A DNA stretch of 64,000 bases, taken from NCBI RefSeq assembly GCF_004801885.1, contig NZ_SSSM01000005.1, positions 620,001 to 684,000 of the forward strand, given 5' to 3'. Position numbers and translations under genes: made by a program. The DNA comes from Naasia lichenicola. GTDB taxonomy: Bacteria > Actinomycetota > Actinomycetes > Actinomycetales > Microbacteriaceae. Positions 56,856-64,000 of this stretch are shown here, one piece after another; the stretch's first letter is position 1; each line of letters starts with the position of its first letter. The notes under the pieces are model-generated. The model saw nothing but the letters and a program-made list of their open reading frames with translations. It was not told the origin of the DNA and ran no database searches.

Positions 56856-58016
56856 TCAGTGCTCGCGCTGAGCGCCCTGCGATGCGGCGACCGTGAAGGT
56901 GCCGGGTGCGGCGTAGCCGTGCTCGGCGAACGCGCCGTCGACGGCGAACTCCACCCGTGAGACCAGGTCGATGGGGGTGAGCGCGATGGCCGCCCCGCCG
57001 AATCCGCCGCCGGTCATCCGCGCGCCGATGGCGCCGGCGTTGAGCGCGGCCTCGACGGCGAGGTCCAGCTCGGGAACGGAGATCTCGAAGTCATCCCGCA
57101 TGGAGCGGTGGGACGCGTCGAGCAGGTCGCCGATCGCCGTCGGACCCTGCTCGTGCAGAGTGCGGACGGTGTCGAGCACGCGCTGGTTCTCGGTGACGAC
57201 GTGGCGGACGCGGCGGAAGGTCTCGTCGTCCATCAGGTCGCGGGCGCGCGGCAGGTCGGCGACCGACACATCGCGCAGGGAGACGACCTCCAGGGCCTTG
57301 GCGCCTGCCTCGCAGGACTCCCGTCGCGCCCGGTATCCGCCCGTCGCGTGCGAATGCGAGACGCCGGTGTCCATGATCATGAGGGCCAGGCCCGCTGCCT
57401 CGAAGCCGAGCGGGATGATCTCCGCGTCGAGCGACCGGCAGTCGAGGAATACGCCCTGGTCCTTCTGCCCGAGCAGGGAGGCGGACTGATCCATGATGCC
57501 GGTGGGCGCGCCGACGGCCCTGTTCTCGGCGAGCTGCCCGACCCGGGCGAGGGAGCGGCGGTCGAGGCCGGCATCCCAGAGGTCGTCGAGCGCGATGGCC
57601 ACAGCGGACTCGATGGCGGCCGACGAGGAGAGCCCCGCGCCGACTGGCACGTCGGAGTCGATGTAGAGGTCGAATCCGACCTCATGGGTGCGGCCGTTCG
57701 TGAACTCGCGGAGCGCCCAGGCGACGCCGAGAGGATAGGCGGACCAGCCCGAGAGCACGTCCGGTCCCAGATCTTCGAGGGAGACCTCGACGGAGTCGTC
57801 GGCGAACGAGGTCATCACCCGCATCACGCCGTCGGTGCGGGGGCGGAGCGCGGCGTAGGTGCGCCGGTCGATCGCGAACGGGAAGACGAAGCCCTCGTTG
57901 TAGTCGGTGTGCTCGCCGATCAGGTTCACCCGGCCGGGTGCCGACCACAGGGAGTCGGCCCGCCCGCCGTACCGATCCTCGAAGCCGATCAGAGTCTCGT
58001 CGCGCAGGTCGCTCAT
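56856..58016 (-). CDS. galK: Galactokinase
   Basis: A 386-residue GHMP kinase phosphorylating galactose in the Leloir pathway. APGRVNLIGEHTDYNEGFVFP is the galactokinase signature, VPVGAGLSSSAAIESAVAIA the ATP loop, and ARMTGGGFGGAAIAL the third GHMP motif. It follows galT by 66 bases on the same strand. Confidence 0.97.
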   Translation of the reverse strand: MSDLRDETLIGFEDRYGGRADSLWSAPGRVNLIGEHTDYNEGFVFPFAIDRRTYAALRPRTDGVMRVMTSFADDSVEVSLEDLGPDVLSGWSAYPLGVAWALREFTNGRTHEVGFDLYIDSDVPVGAGLSSSAAIESAVAIALDDLWDAGLDRRSLARVGQLAENRAVGAPTGIMDQSASLLGQKDQGVFLDCRSLDAEIIPLGFEAAGLALMIMDTGVSHSHATGGYRARRESCEAGAKALEVVSLRDVSVADLPRARDLMDDETFRRVRHVVTENQRVLDTVRTLHEQGPTAIGDLLDASHRSMRDDFEISVPELDLAVEAALNAGAIGARMTGGGFGGAAIALTPIDLVSRVEFAVDGAFAEHGYAAPGTFTVAASQGAQREH

Positions 58017-58082
58017 GGCAGGGTCCTCAAATCCGTGTGATCGAGTGGGTGGTCGCGGTCCGGCTGGTCGCGGTCCTCGCCA

Positions 58083-59192
58083 CTACAGTCTGGCCAATGC
58101 CGCTCGGATGAATGCCGCCGACTGCTCCGGAGGCACATCGCCGATCCATGCGCCCATGGCGGACTCGGACCCGGCGAGGAACTTGAGCTTCGTCTCTGCG
58201 CGACGGGGCGAGGTGATCTGCAGCATGAGCCGGATGTCGTCGCGGTGAGTGTTCACCGGCGCCTGGTGCCATGCCGAGATGTACGGCGTCGGCGTGGGAT
58301 AGAGCGCGTCGATGCCCTGCAGCAGCTGCAGATAGATGCGCGACAGCTCGTCGCGCTCGTCCGTCGAGGTCGCGGCGAGGTCGGGGACGTGCCGGTTCGG
58401 CAGGAGGTGGACCTCGATGGGCCAGCGCGCGGCGAACGGCACGAACGCCGTCCAGTGCTCGCCGGAGATGAGCACCCGCTCGGATGCGCGCTCCGTCTCG
58501 AGGATCTGCGCGAACAGGTCGGGCACCTGCTCCACCGACTGGATCAGCTTGGTCGTGCGCGGGGTGATGTAGGGGTAGGAGTAGATCTGGCCGTGCGGAT
58601 GGTGGAGGGTGACGCCGATCTCCTGGCCCCGGTTCTCGAACGGGAACACCTGCTGGATCCCCGCCATGGCGGATAGCGCAGCGGTCCGTTCTGCCCAGGC
58701 CTCGATCACCGTGCGGGCGCGGCTGACGGAGAGGCCGCTGAAGGAGCCCTCATGGGCGGGGGAGAAGCAGACGACCTCGCAGCGCCCGACGGAGGTGCGG
58801 GTGCGGCCGAAGCCGATCTCCGTCAGATCCGCCAGGCTCGCCGGCGCGTTCTCATCGGTCAGCAGCGGGCCGAAGGAGGGGGAGCGGTTCTCGAAGACGG
58901 CCACGTCGTAGTTGGAGGGGATCTCCGACGGGTTGGTCGGCGTCTGCGGGGCCAGCGGATCGAGCTCCGCGGGCGGAAGGAACGCCCGGTTCTGACGTGA
59001 CGCGGCGATGGAGATCCACTCGCCCGTCAGCACGTCCTGCCGCATCGTGGCCGTGGCGGGACGAGGGTCCAGGATCCGAGGATCGACGGCGCGTTCTCCG
59101 GTGAGAGCGGTGTCCGCGTCGTCGAAGTAGATCAGGTCCCGACCGTCGGCGAGCGTGGTCGCCGTCGCGGTCACACCAGAAGTGAGTTCCAT
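58083..59192 (-). CDS. galT: Galactose-1-phosphate uridylyltransferase
   Basis: A 369-residue HIT-superfamily enzyme exchanging UMP between UDP-glucose and galactose-1-phosphate. The active site is HHPHGQIY. RQDVLTGEWISIAASRQNR and FENRSPSFGPL are family blocks. TAGGGT at 59207-59202 lies nine bases before the ATG. It is divergent from galM with 57 bases between, allowing shared control. Confidence 0.95.
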   Translation of the reverse strand: MELTSGVTATATTLADGRDLIYFDDADTALTGERAVDPRILDPRPATATMRQDVLTGEWISIAASRQNRAFLPPAELDPLAPQTPTNPSEIPSNYDVAVFENRSPSFGPLLTDENAPASLADLTEIGFGRTRTSVGRCEVVCFSPAHEGSFSGLSVSRARTVIEAWAERTAALSAMAGIQQVFPFENRGQEIGVTLHHPHGQIYSYPYITPRTTKLIQSVEQVPDLFAQILETERASERVLISGEHWTAFVPFAARWPIEVHLLPNRHVPDLAATSTDERDELSRIYLQLLQGIDALYPTPTPYISAWHQAPVNTHRDDIRLMLQITSPRRAETKLKFLAGSESAMGAWIGDVPPEQSAAFIRAALARL

Positions 59193-59249
59193 AGCAGGCC
59201 AACCCTATCCGCCGAGCGCACGCCGGGGTCGCGTCACTAGAGTGACCGG

Positions 59250-60170
59250 ATGGCCGCCACCGGAGAGCAGTTCGACCTCGTTCTGAAGACGCCGGACGGC
59301 GAGGTGACCGCCACGATCGCGGAGCTCGCCGCGGGTCTGCGGGGCCTCACCGTCGACGGGGCCGAGCTCGTCTCGCGCTACCCGGACGACCGCACGCCGC
59401 CCTACGGCTCGGGCATGATCCTCGTCCCGTGGCCGAACCGGATCGCCGACGCGCAATGGATCCTCGACGGCGAGGTGCAGAAGCTCGACATCACCGAGCT
59501 GACCACGGGCAATGCGAGCCACGGACTGCTTCGGAACACCGGATACCGGGTCACCGACCGCACCGAGAGCGCGGTGACGCTCGCGGCGCCGATCTTCCCG
59601 CAGCACGGCTATCCGTTCCTCCTGCACACATCTGTGCGCTACCAGCTCGAGCCGGACGGGCTGCGGGTGATCCATGGAGTGGTGAACGACTCCGCCGTCC
59701 CCGCTCCCGTGGCGATAGGAGCCCATCCCTATATACGTGCGGGCGCGGCACCGGTCGAGAGCCTGACCGTGACCGTGGCCGCCGACAGCTACTTCGAGGT
59801 GGACGAGAAGCAGATCCCCATCGCCTCGAAGGACGTCGCGGGCAGCGACTTCGATCTCCGCACCGGTCGGGTGCTGGGAGAGGTCGCTCTCGACACCGGG
59901 TTCAGCGGGCTGCACCTGGAGGACGGCGCCTTCCGCCACCGCCTCGAATCGCCAGACGGGACTGCGGTGGAGCTGTGGGCCGATGAGGACTTCGGCTACG
60001 TGCAGGTGTTCACGCTGCCGCATTACGCCGGTCTCGACGGCCCGGAGTTCGGGGTGGCGATCGAGCCGATGACCGCACCGGCCAATGCGTTCAACTCGGG
60101 GGAGGGCCTGCGCTGGCTCCAGCCAGGCGAAGAGTGGATCGCGGCGTGGGGCGTCAGACGCCTTCGATAG
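59250..60170 (+). CDS. galM: Aldose 1-epimerase (galactose mutarotase-like)
   Basis: A 306-residue mutarotase-family protein. GSGMILVPWPNRIADAQW, GNASHGLLRN with the conserved His, PVAIGAHPYI with the second His, and GVAIEPMTAPANAFNSGEGL near the C-terminus are characteristic. It likely interconverts galactose anomers for GalK. The ATG lies exactly six bases after TAGAGT, a leaderless arrangement. A strong terminator follows. No galE is adjacent. Confidence 0.93.
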   Translation: MAATGEQFDLVLKTPDGEVTATIAELAAGLRGLTVDGAELVSRYPDDRTPPYGSGMILVPWPNRIADAQWILDGEVQKLDITELTTGNASHGLLRNTGYRVTDRTESAVTLAAPIFPQHGYPFLLHTSVRYQLEPDGLRVIHGVVNDSAVPAPVAIGAHPYIRAGAAPVESLTVTVAADSYFEVDEKQIPIASKDVAGSDFDLRTGRVLGEVALDTGFSGLHLEDGAFRHRLESPDGTAVELWADEDFGYVQVFTLPHYAGLDGPEFGVAIEPMTAPANAFNSGEGLRWLQPGEEWIAAWGVRRLR

Positions 60171-60206
60171 TCCGAGCGGGTGTGAGGCGGGCCGGGACAG
60201 GGAAGA

Positions 60207-60245
60207 AGCCGGCGCCTCCTCCCCGTGAGGGAGGAGACGCCGGCT
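60207..60245 (+). terminator. Intrinsic terminator after galM
   Basis: AGCCGGCGCCTCCTCCC, loop CGTGA, then GGGAGGAGACGCCGGCT: a 17-bp stem with one mismatch. The following 178 bases to the next gene show nothing I recognise. Confidence 0.9.
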
Positions 60246-60423
60246 GAGGATGTCGACACGGATGTCGACGACGGACCAGACGCGAGGGATGTACCCGATC
60301 CGCCGCCGAGTCTGGATGACGGAGCCGCTGCGCTCAGTGAGCCTGTGTTCCCCCGAACACATTCCTCACCGAACGAGTGCGCGCTGAGCGCAGCGCTCCA
60401 TCGACTGCGAGCCCTGACCTGGG

Positions 60424-61323
60424 TCAGTGGGCCTCGCAGTGGCTTCCGTAGCAGTCCACCGGGTGCGCCTTGCGCATCCGGAGGTACTTCGAGATCGCCG
60501 CGCCGGCGATGACGAGGAGCACGAGCGCCACCAGCAGATCGCCGCCGAGCGGGGCCGACGTGTTGATGCTGTTGAACGCCGCCGCGCCCTTCGTGGCCAG
60601 TCCGCTGATCGCATCGGCGATGGTCGCTGCCGGGCCGCTCGTCGTGGCGCCCGCCGTGACGGTGCCGTCGACGGTCGTCGACTCCTTGTCCGCGCTGAGC
60701 GTCGTCCCGGTCAGCGTCGAGACGGAGATCTCAGGATCGGAGCCGGTCGGGGTGCCCGTGGGGTCGCCCGAGGTGTCGGTCGGGTCGGTCGGGCTGCCGG
60801 GAGTGGCCGGCGTACCGGGCGTGCCCGGGGTGCCGGGCGTGCTCGGGGTGCCGGGGACGTCGGTCGATGTGCCACCGGTGGTCACGGAGGCGACCTTGTT
60901 CCCCGACAGCACCTTCACGTTGAGGTTGCTGACGTTCACCGGCACCGAGACGCCGGTGCCGCCGACGCTCACACCCGCGGAGACCCCGTTGGTGCCGGTC
61001 GCGGTGCCCGCCGGAGCGCTGCCCGAGAGCACCGAGACGCTGTTGCCGGTGACGTTGACGGGAACGGTGATGGTCGGAACGGTGCTCGTCGGAGCAGTCG
61101 TCGAGGTGACGCCGCCACCGGAGATGGTTCCCCCGAGTACGGAGACCGAGTTGCCGCTGACATCGACGGGGACGTTCACGTTCACAGGCAGCTGAACCCC
61201 GCCGTTGGTGAGTCCGCCGAGCAGCGAGTTGGTGTCGAGAGCGTTGGCGGCAGTCGCGCCACCGACAGTGAGCACTCCCGTGATGACGACTGTCGTCAGC
61301 ACCCGTGCAGTTCTTGCGTACAT
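60424..61323 (-). CDS. Chaplin-like repeat surface protein with C-terminal membrane anchor
   Basis: A secreted protein of about 299 residues. A signal peptide ends near residue 28 (ATAANA). Three repeats resemble the chaplin core PVNVxGNSVxVxG: LPVNVNVPVDVSGNSVSVLG near 44-64, VPVNVTGNSVSVLSG near 87-101 and VPVNVSNLNVKVLSGN near 125-140. They lack the paired cysteines of many chaplins. A Pro/Gly/Thr spacer (PGTPGTPGT) follows, then a membrane span near 268-288 and a basic tail ending CYGSHCEAH. GGGGGAG lies seven bases before the ATG. Chaplins form amyloid surface films in Streptomyces; a role in surface hydrophobicity or adhesion is inferred. Confidence 0.8.
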   Translation of the reverse strand: MYARTARVLTTVVITGVLTVGGATAANALDTNSLLGGLTNGGVQLPVNVNVPVDVSGNSVSVLGGTISGGGVTSTTAPTSTVPTITVPVNVTGNSVSVLSGSAPAGTATGTNGVSAGVSVGGTGVSVPVNVSNLNVKVLSGNKVASVTTGGTSTDVPGTPSTPGTPGTPGTPATPGSPTDPTDTSGDPTGTPTGSDPEISVSTLTGTTLSADKESTTVDGTVTAGATTSGPAATIADAISGLATKGAAAFNSINTSAPLGGDLLVALVLLVIAGAAISKYLRMRKAHPVDCYGSHCEAH

Positions 61324-61790
61324 GTTCTGTCTCCCCCCGAGACGTTGATGGAGCAATTGAATGCCGGAAATGAAGGCGATGTAAAGGACGGGATTTCCCG
61401 CTTTTTCCGATCTATGCACACGCATGCGCGAAACGCCGTGCAGATCACCCCCGAACAGGCGGTTTTGTCCCCTATGCAAACGCTTGTGTGCCCATAAGAC
61501 GGGGGTGGGTTGATGGCTGAATAATTCGCTCCGTGAGGGTAGATCGAGCTTCAGCGGAGAGGCTGAATCGACCGAATCCGCGATTTATCGTCCCTCGAGG
61601 GCCCCATATTCCCCAAAAGGGCCCTTTGTCCGTGGATAAATCTCGACAATCAAGATGCTTTTCGTCCGTACTATGGGGGACGCGTTGTACCCCAATGCGA
61701 CAGCTCATCCGCGCATGTCAGAGAGTGGATGGAGCCCGTTCCACCGACGAGCGGGGCCGGAATCGCCTCATCGAGAGTGGGTGAAATGAA
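61324..61790. promoter_or_regulatory. Long AT-richer upstream region of the chaplin-like gene
   Basis: About 470 bases without a credible gene; AT content is higher than in flanking genes, so Lsr2 binding is possible. At 61475-61488 the sequence TGCAAACGCTTGTG resembles the LacI/GalR-family operator consensus TGnAAnCGnTTnCA. ATGCACACGCATGCG at about 61415 is another small dyad. Short open frames here have no ribosome site and no recognisable product. Confidence 0.4.
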
Positions 61791-61823
61791 CGAGGCGCAT
61801 TCCGCAATCCGGAATGCGCCTCG
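61791..61823 (-). terminator. Terminator-like hairpin after the DHA2 exporter gene
   Basis: CGAGGCGCATTCCG and CGGAATGCGCCTCG form a perfect 14-bp stem with a 5-base loop, 41 bases beyond the exporter stop on the minus strand. Confidence 0.82.
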
Positions 61824-61863
61824 CGCTATTCGACGTGATACAGGCTCGGCGCCACGTCCTGGC

Positions 61864-63387
61864 TCAGTGAGCGACCACGGGCTCCGGTGCATGCGCGGGA
61901 CTGTCCTGCGCCGCGGCTGCAGCAGCCGCTCGTGCGCGGGTGTCCGTCCGAGTGCGGAAGAGCAGGGCCGACATGATCGCGCCGACCGCGAAGAAGCCGG
62001 CCCCCCACCAGTAGGCGGTGGCGTAGCTGTGCACCGCGGCATCGGCGGCGACCCCCGCCGTGACCGGCAGATGCGAGGCCAGGTAGTCGGTGGCGGCCGT
62101 CGCGGCCAGCGTGTTGAGCAGTGCGGTGCCGATCGACCCGCCGACCTGCTGGCTGGTGTTGACCATGGCCGAGGCCACGCCTGCGAAGCGGCGGTCGATG
62201 CCGAGGGTCGCGGTCTGGATGGACGCGGGCATGATCGAGCCCATCGCGAAGCCGATGATCATCAGCGGCGGAAGGATGTCGGCTGCATAGGTGCTGTCGA
62301 CATCGAGGTGGGTCAGGTACACCATGCCGATGACACCGAGCGTCATGCCGAACGGCACCATGATCTTCGGGCCGAAGCGGGGAACGAAGATGTTCGTGCC
62401 CAGCTGGGCGGCCAGCACGAGCATCGCGATCATCGGCAGGAAGGCGAGGCCCGTCTGGAACGCCTCGTATCCGAGCGACGCCTGGAGGTAGTAGGTGACG
62501 AACAGGAAGATGCCGAACATGCCGGCGCCGGCGATCAGCACGGAGCTGTATGCCGCACCGCGGTTGCGATCGAGGACGATCGACAGCGGGAGCAGGGGAT
62601 GCGCCGCACGGCGCTGCCAGAGAACGAAGGCGACGAGGAGGACCACCGCACCGGCGAGGAAGCCCCAGGTGAGCGGGGAGTCCCAGCCTTCCGTCTCGGC
62701 GTTCGAGAATCCGTAGACCAGGCTGAACAGCGCGCCCGACACGAGGATCGTCCCAGGGACGTCGAGCTTGGGCCTCGGGCCCGTGCGGTCGATGTGGGCC
62801 ACGAAGATCGCGGCGCCGATGATGGCGACGATCGCGATCGGCACGTTGATGTAGAGGTTCCAGCGCCAGTCGAAGTACTCGGTGAGGAAGCCTCCGAGCA
62901 GCAGTCCGATCGCTCCGCCCGCTCCGGCGATGGCGCCGAAGACGCCGAAGGCGCGAGCGCGCTCCTTCGGCACGGTGAAGGTCGTCGTCAGTACCGCGAG
63001 TGCGGTGGGGGCGAGCAGGGCGCCGAACGCTCCCTGGAGTGCGCGCGCGGCAACGAGGAGCTCGAAGCTGCCGGCTGCGCCGCCGAGTGCGGATGCGGCG
63101 GCGAAGCCGACCATGCCGATGATGAAGGTGCGCTTGCGTCCGATCAGGTCGGACAGGCGTCCGCCCAGGAGCAGGAGGCTGCCGAAGGCGAGGGAGTATG
63201 CGGTGACGATCCACTGGCGGTCGCCATCGGAGAATCCGAGATCATTCTGCGCTGACGGCAGCGCGATGTTCACGACGGTCGAATCGAGGACGACCATGAG
63301 CTGCGCGAGGGCGACGACTCCGAGGGTCCACCAGCGGCGGGATGGATGGGGTGCTGCGGCCTGCAGCACGGGGGAGGACTGTGACAT
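61864..63387 (-). CDS. DHA2-family (EmrB/QacA-like) MFS drug exporter
   Basis: A protein of about 507 residues with 14 predicted spans. LAQLMVVLDSTVVNIALPSAQ with the span-1 Asp, WIVTAYSLAFGSLLLLGGRLSDLIGRKRTF (motif A) and ALQGAFGALLAPTALAVL, then GGAIGLLLGG (motif C) define proton-driven DHA2 drug exporters. The ATG at 63387 follows GGTGAG; an ATG four codons earlier is possible. A TetR gene diverges from it 137 bases away and probably represses it. Confidence 0.93.
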   Translation of the reverse strand: MSQSSPVLQAAAPHPSRRWWTLGVVALAQLMVVLDSTVVNIALPSAQNDLGFSDGDRQWIVTAYSLAFGSLLLLGGRLSDLIGRKRTFIIGMVGFAAASALGGAAGSFELLVAARALQGAFGALLAPTALAVLTTTFTVPKERARAFGVFGAIAGAGGAIGLLLGGFLTEYFDWRWNLYINVPIAIVAIIGAAIFVAHIDRTGPRPKLDVPGTILVSGALFSLVYGFSNAETEGWDSPLTWGFLAGAVVLLVAFVLWQRRAAHPLLPLSIVLDRNRGAAYSSVLIAGAGMFGIFLFVTYYLQASLGYEAFQTGLAFLPMIAMLVLAAQLGTNIFVPRFGPKIMVPFGMTLGVIGMVYLTHLDVDSTYAADILPPLMIIGFAMGSIMPASIQTATLGIDRRFAGVASAMVNTSQQVGGSIGTALLNTLAATAATDYLASHLPVTAGVAADAAVHSYATAYWWGAGFFAVGAIMSALLFRTRTDTRARAAAAAAAQDSPAHAPEPVVAH

Positions 63388-63411
63388 GAGACTCACCATA
63401 TCCGATACTCG

Positions 63412-63450
63412 CTAGTTCCGAATCGCATGAGTTCTGAATTAGACTCGTGT
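63412..63450. promoter_or_regulatory. Candidate TetR operator between exporter and regulator
   Basis: AGTTCCGAAT (63414-63423) and AGTTCTGAAT (63430-63439) are direct repeats 16 bases apart, and GAGTTCTGAATTAGACTC contains a GAGT/ACTC dyad. A -10-like TAGACT (63440-63445) is included. Its place in the divergent gap suits a TetR-type operator. Confidence 0.5.
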
Positions 63451-63524
63451 CGGGCGGTGAGCCCGTCTGGTCATCCGATGATGACCGCAAGCAGGAGTGC
63501 AGCAGAGGAAAGGAGATCGACGCG

Positions 63525-64000
63525 ATGACGCTCGACCTCGAAGAGCACGTCGCCGAGGCGCCCAAGATGGGGCGCAAACGCGACCACACCCGTGACGCCG
63601 AGATCCTCGAGGCCACGATCGATGTGCTGGCTGAGACCGGCTACGACGGAATGACCATCGACATGGTCGCCGCGCGCGCCAAGGCGGGCAAGGCCACCGT
63701 GTATCGCCGGTGGGCGTCCAAGGGCGAGATGGTGATCGACGCGATCGCCTGCATGAAGCAGAGCGACGTCGACTTCTCGAATCTCCCCGACACGGGGACC
63801 CTGCGCGGCGACCTCATCGCGATGATCAAGCCGCCGACGATCGAGGACGCCGAGCGCAAGCTCCAGGTGATGGGCGGACTCGTGTCGATGCTCGCCCGGT
63901 CGCCCGAGCTGGCCGAGGCGGCACGCCTGGCGATCGTCGAGCCTCGCGCCTCGGTGAATCGCTTCCTCATCCAGCGGGCCATCGACCGCGGCGAGATCTC
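63525..64000 (+). CDS. TetR family transcriptional regulator, 3' truncated by window end
   Basis: The open frame runs from an ATG with GGAAAGGAG ten bases upstream to the end of the window (158 codons visible, no stop). After a charged N-terminus (MGRKRDHTRDAEILEAT), the helix-turn-helix GYDGMTIDMVAARAKAGKAT, then VYRRWASKGEMV, is typical of TetR proteins of the type with a C-terminal ligand-binding domain. It is divergently arranged with the DHA2 exporter, the usual repressor-target pair; drug-induced derepression is inferred. Confidence 0.92.
   Translation, partial: MTLDLEEHVAEAPKMGRKRDHTRDAEILEATIDVLAETGYDGMTIDMVAARAKAGKATVYRRWASKGEMVIDAIACMKQSDVDFSNLPDTGTLRGDLIAMIKPPTIEDAERKLQVMGGLVSMLARSPELAEAARLAIVEPRASVNRFLIQRAIDRGEI

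Noticed and set aside
61533-61784. 83-codon open frame in the chaplin-like upstream region
   Set aside because: No ribosome site, no recognisable domain, and it runs across AT-rich non-coding sequence and terminator-like structure.

Overview
The window is about 64 kb of high-GC chromosomal DNA from an actinobacterium, most likely a Microbacterium or a close relative in the Microbacteriaceae. This is an inference from gene content: an actinobacterial GuaB3 paralogue next to guaB, Lsr2, a DUF6350 protein between sucCD and purNH, SURF1, a PcrA helicase with a C-terminal Tudor-like tail, and a CIRCE-controlled groES. It also fits the frequent GTG starts and the many apparently leaderless promoters. 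I see no rRNA, tRNA, CRISPR array, insertion sequence with a transposase, or prophage.

Layout. 1-5.4 kb holds a truncated membrane protein, a THUMP-like methyltransferase, groES, rarD, a lipoprotein and a one-lobed periplasmic-binding-protein relative. 5.5-11.1 kb holds a branched-chain amino-acid-type ABC system: one binding protein facing livHMGF. 11.3-20 kb is purine and central metabolism (guaB, guaB3, glpD, SURF1, DUF3817, guaA). 20-28 kb has a BAX-inhibitor-like protein, pcrA, a GNAT enzyme, a tyrosine autokinase with its phosphatase, and lsr2. 28-36 kb has sucCD, DUF6350, purN, purH and a membrane-fused dimethylargininase-like protein. 36-44.6 kb has a heterodimeric ABC exporter behind a tiny leader ORF, a GNAT plus alkyltransferase-like operon, icd and two tandem MFS exporters. 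44.7-49.5 kb is a MoxR/DUF58/transglutaminase operon. 49.5-52 kb is glyA-folD behind a ZTP riboswitch. 53-60 kb holds 5-oxoprolinase pxpABC, an unusual SDR, and the galactose genes galK, galT and galM. The end holds a chaplin-like surface protein and a DHA2 drug exporter divergent from a TetR regulator that runs off the window.

The most interesting signal is in the repeats. Two genes (13031-13978 and 51989-52858) encode winged-helix proteins with DUF559/Vsr-like nuclease domains. Each is bracketed by two equal-length palindromic elements: 62 bp for the first and 82 bp for the second. A third 82-bp element stands alone between glpD and SURF1. The first gene with its repeats splits guaB from guaB3, which are neighbours in other actinobacteria. 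This suggests a REP/RAYT-like arrangement in which a nuclease gene travels with or maintains its own palindromes. Separately, two copies of a 165-167-bp intergenic element have terminal inverted repeats and compensatory base changes, so their structure looks selected. The exporter leader ORF, the chaplin-like protein and several domain fusions are secondary points.

Genes that work together: purN, purH, guaB and guaA (purines); glyA and folD (one-carbon units, sensing ZTP, the purine-stress signal); sucC, sucD and icd (TCA cycle); galK, galT and galM (Leloir pathway); pxpA, pxpB and pxpC (5-oxoproline recycling); autokinase plus phosphatase (surface polysaccharide control).
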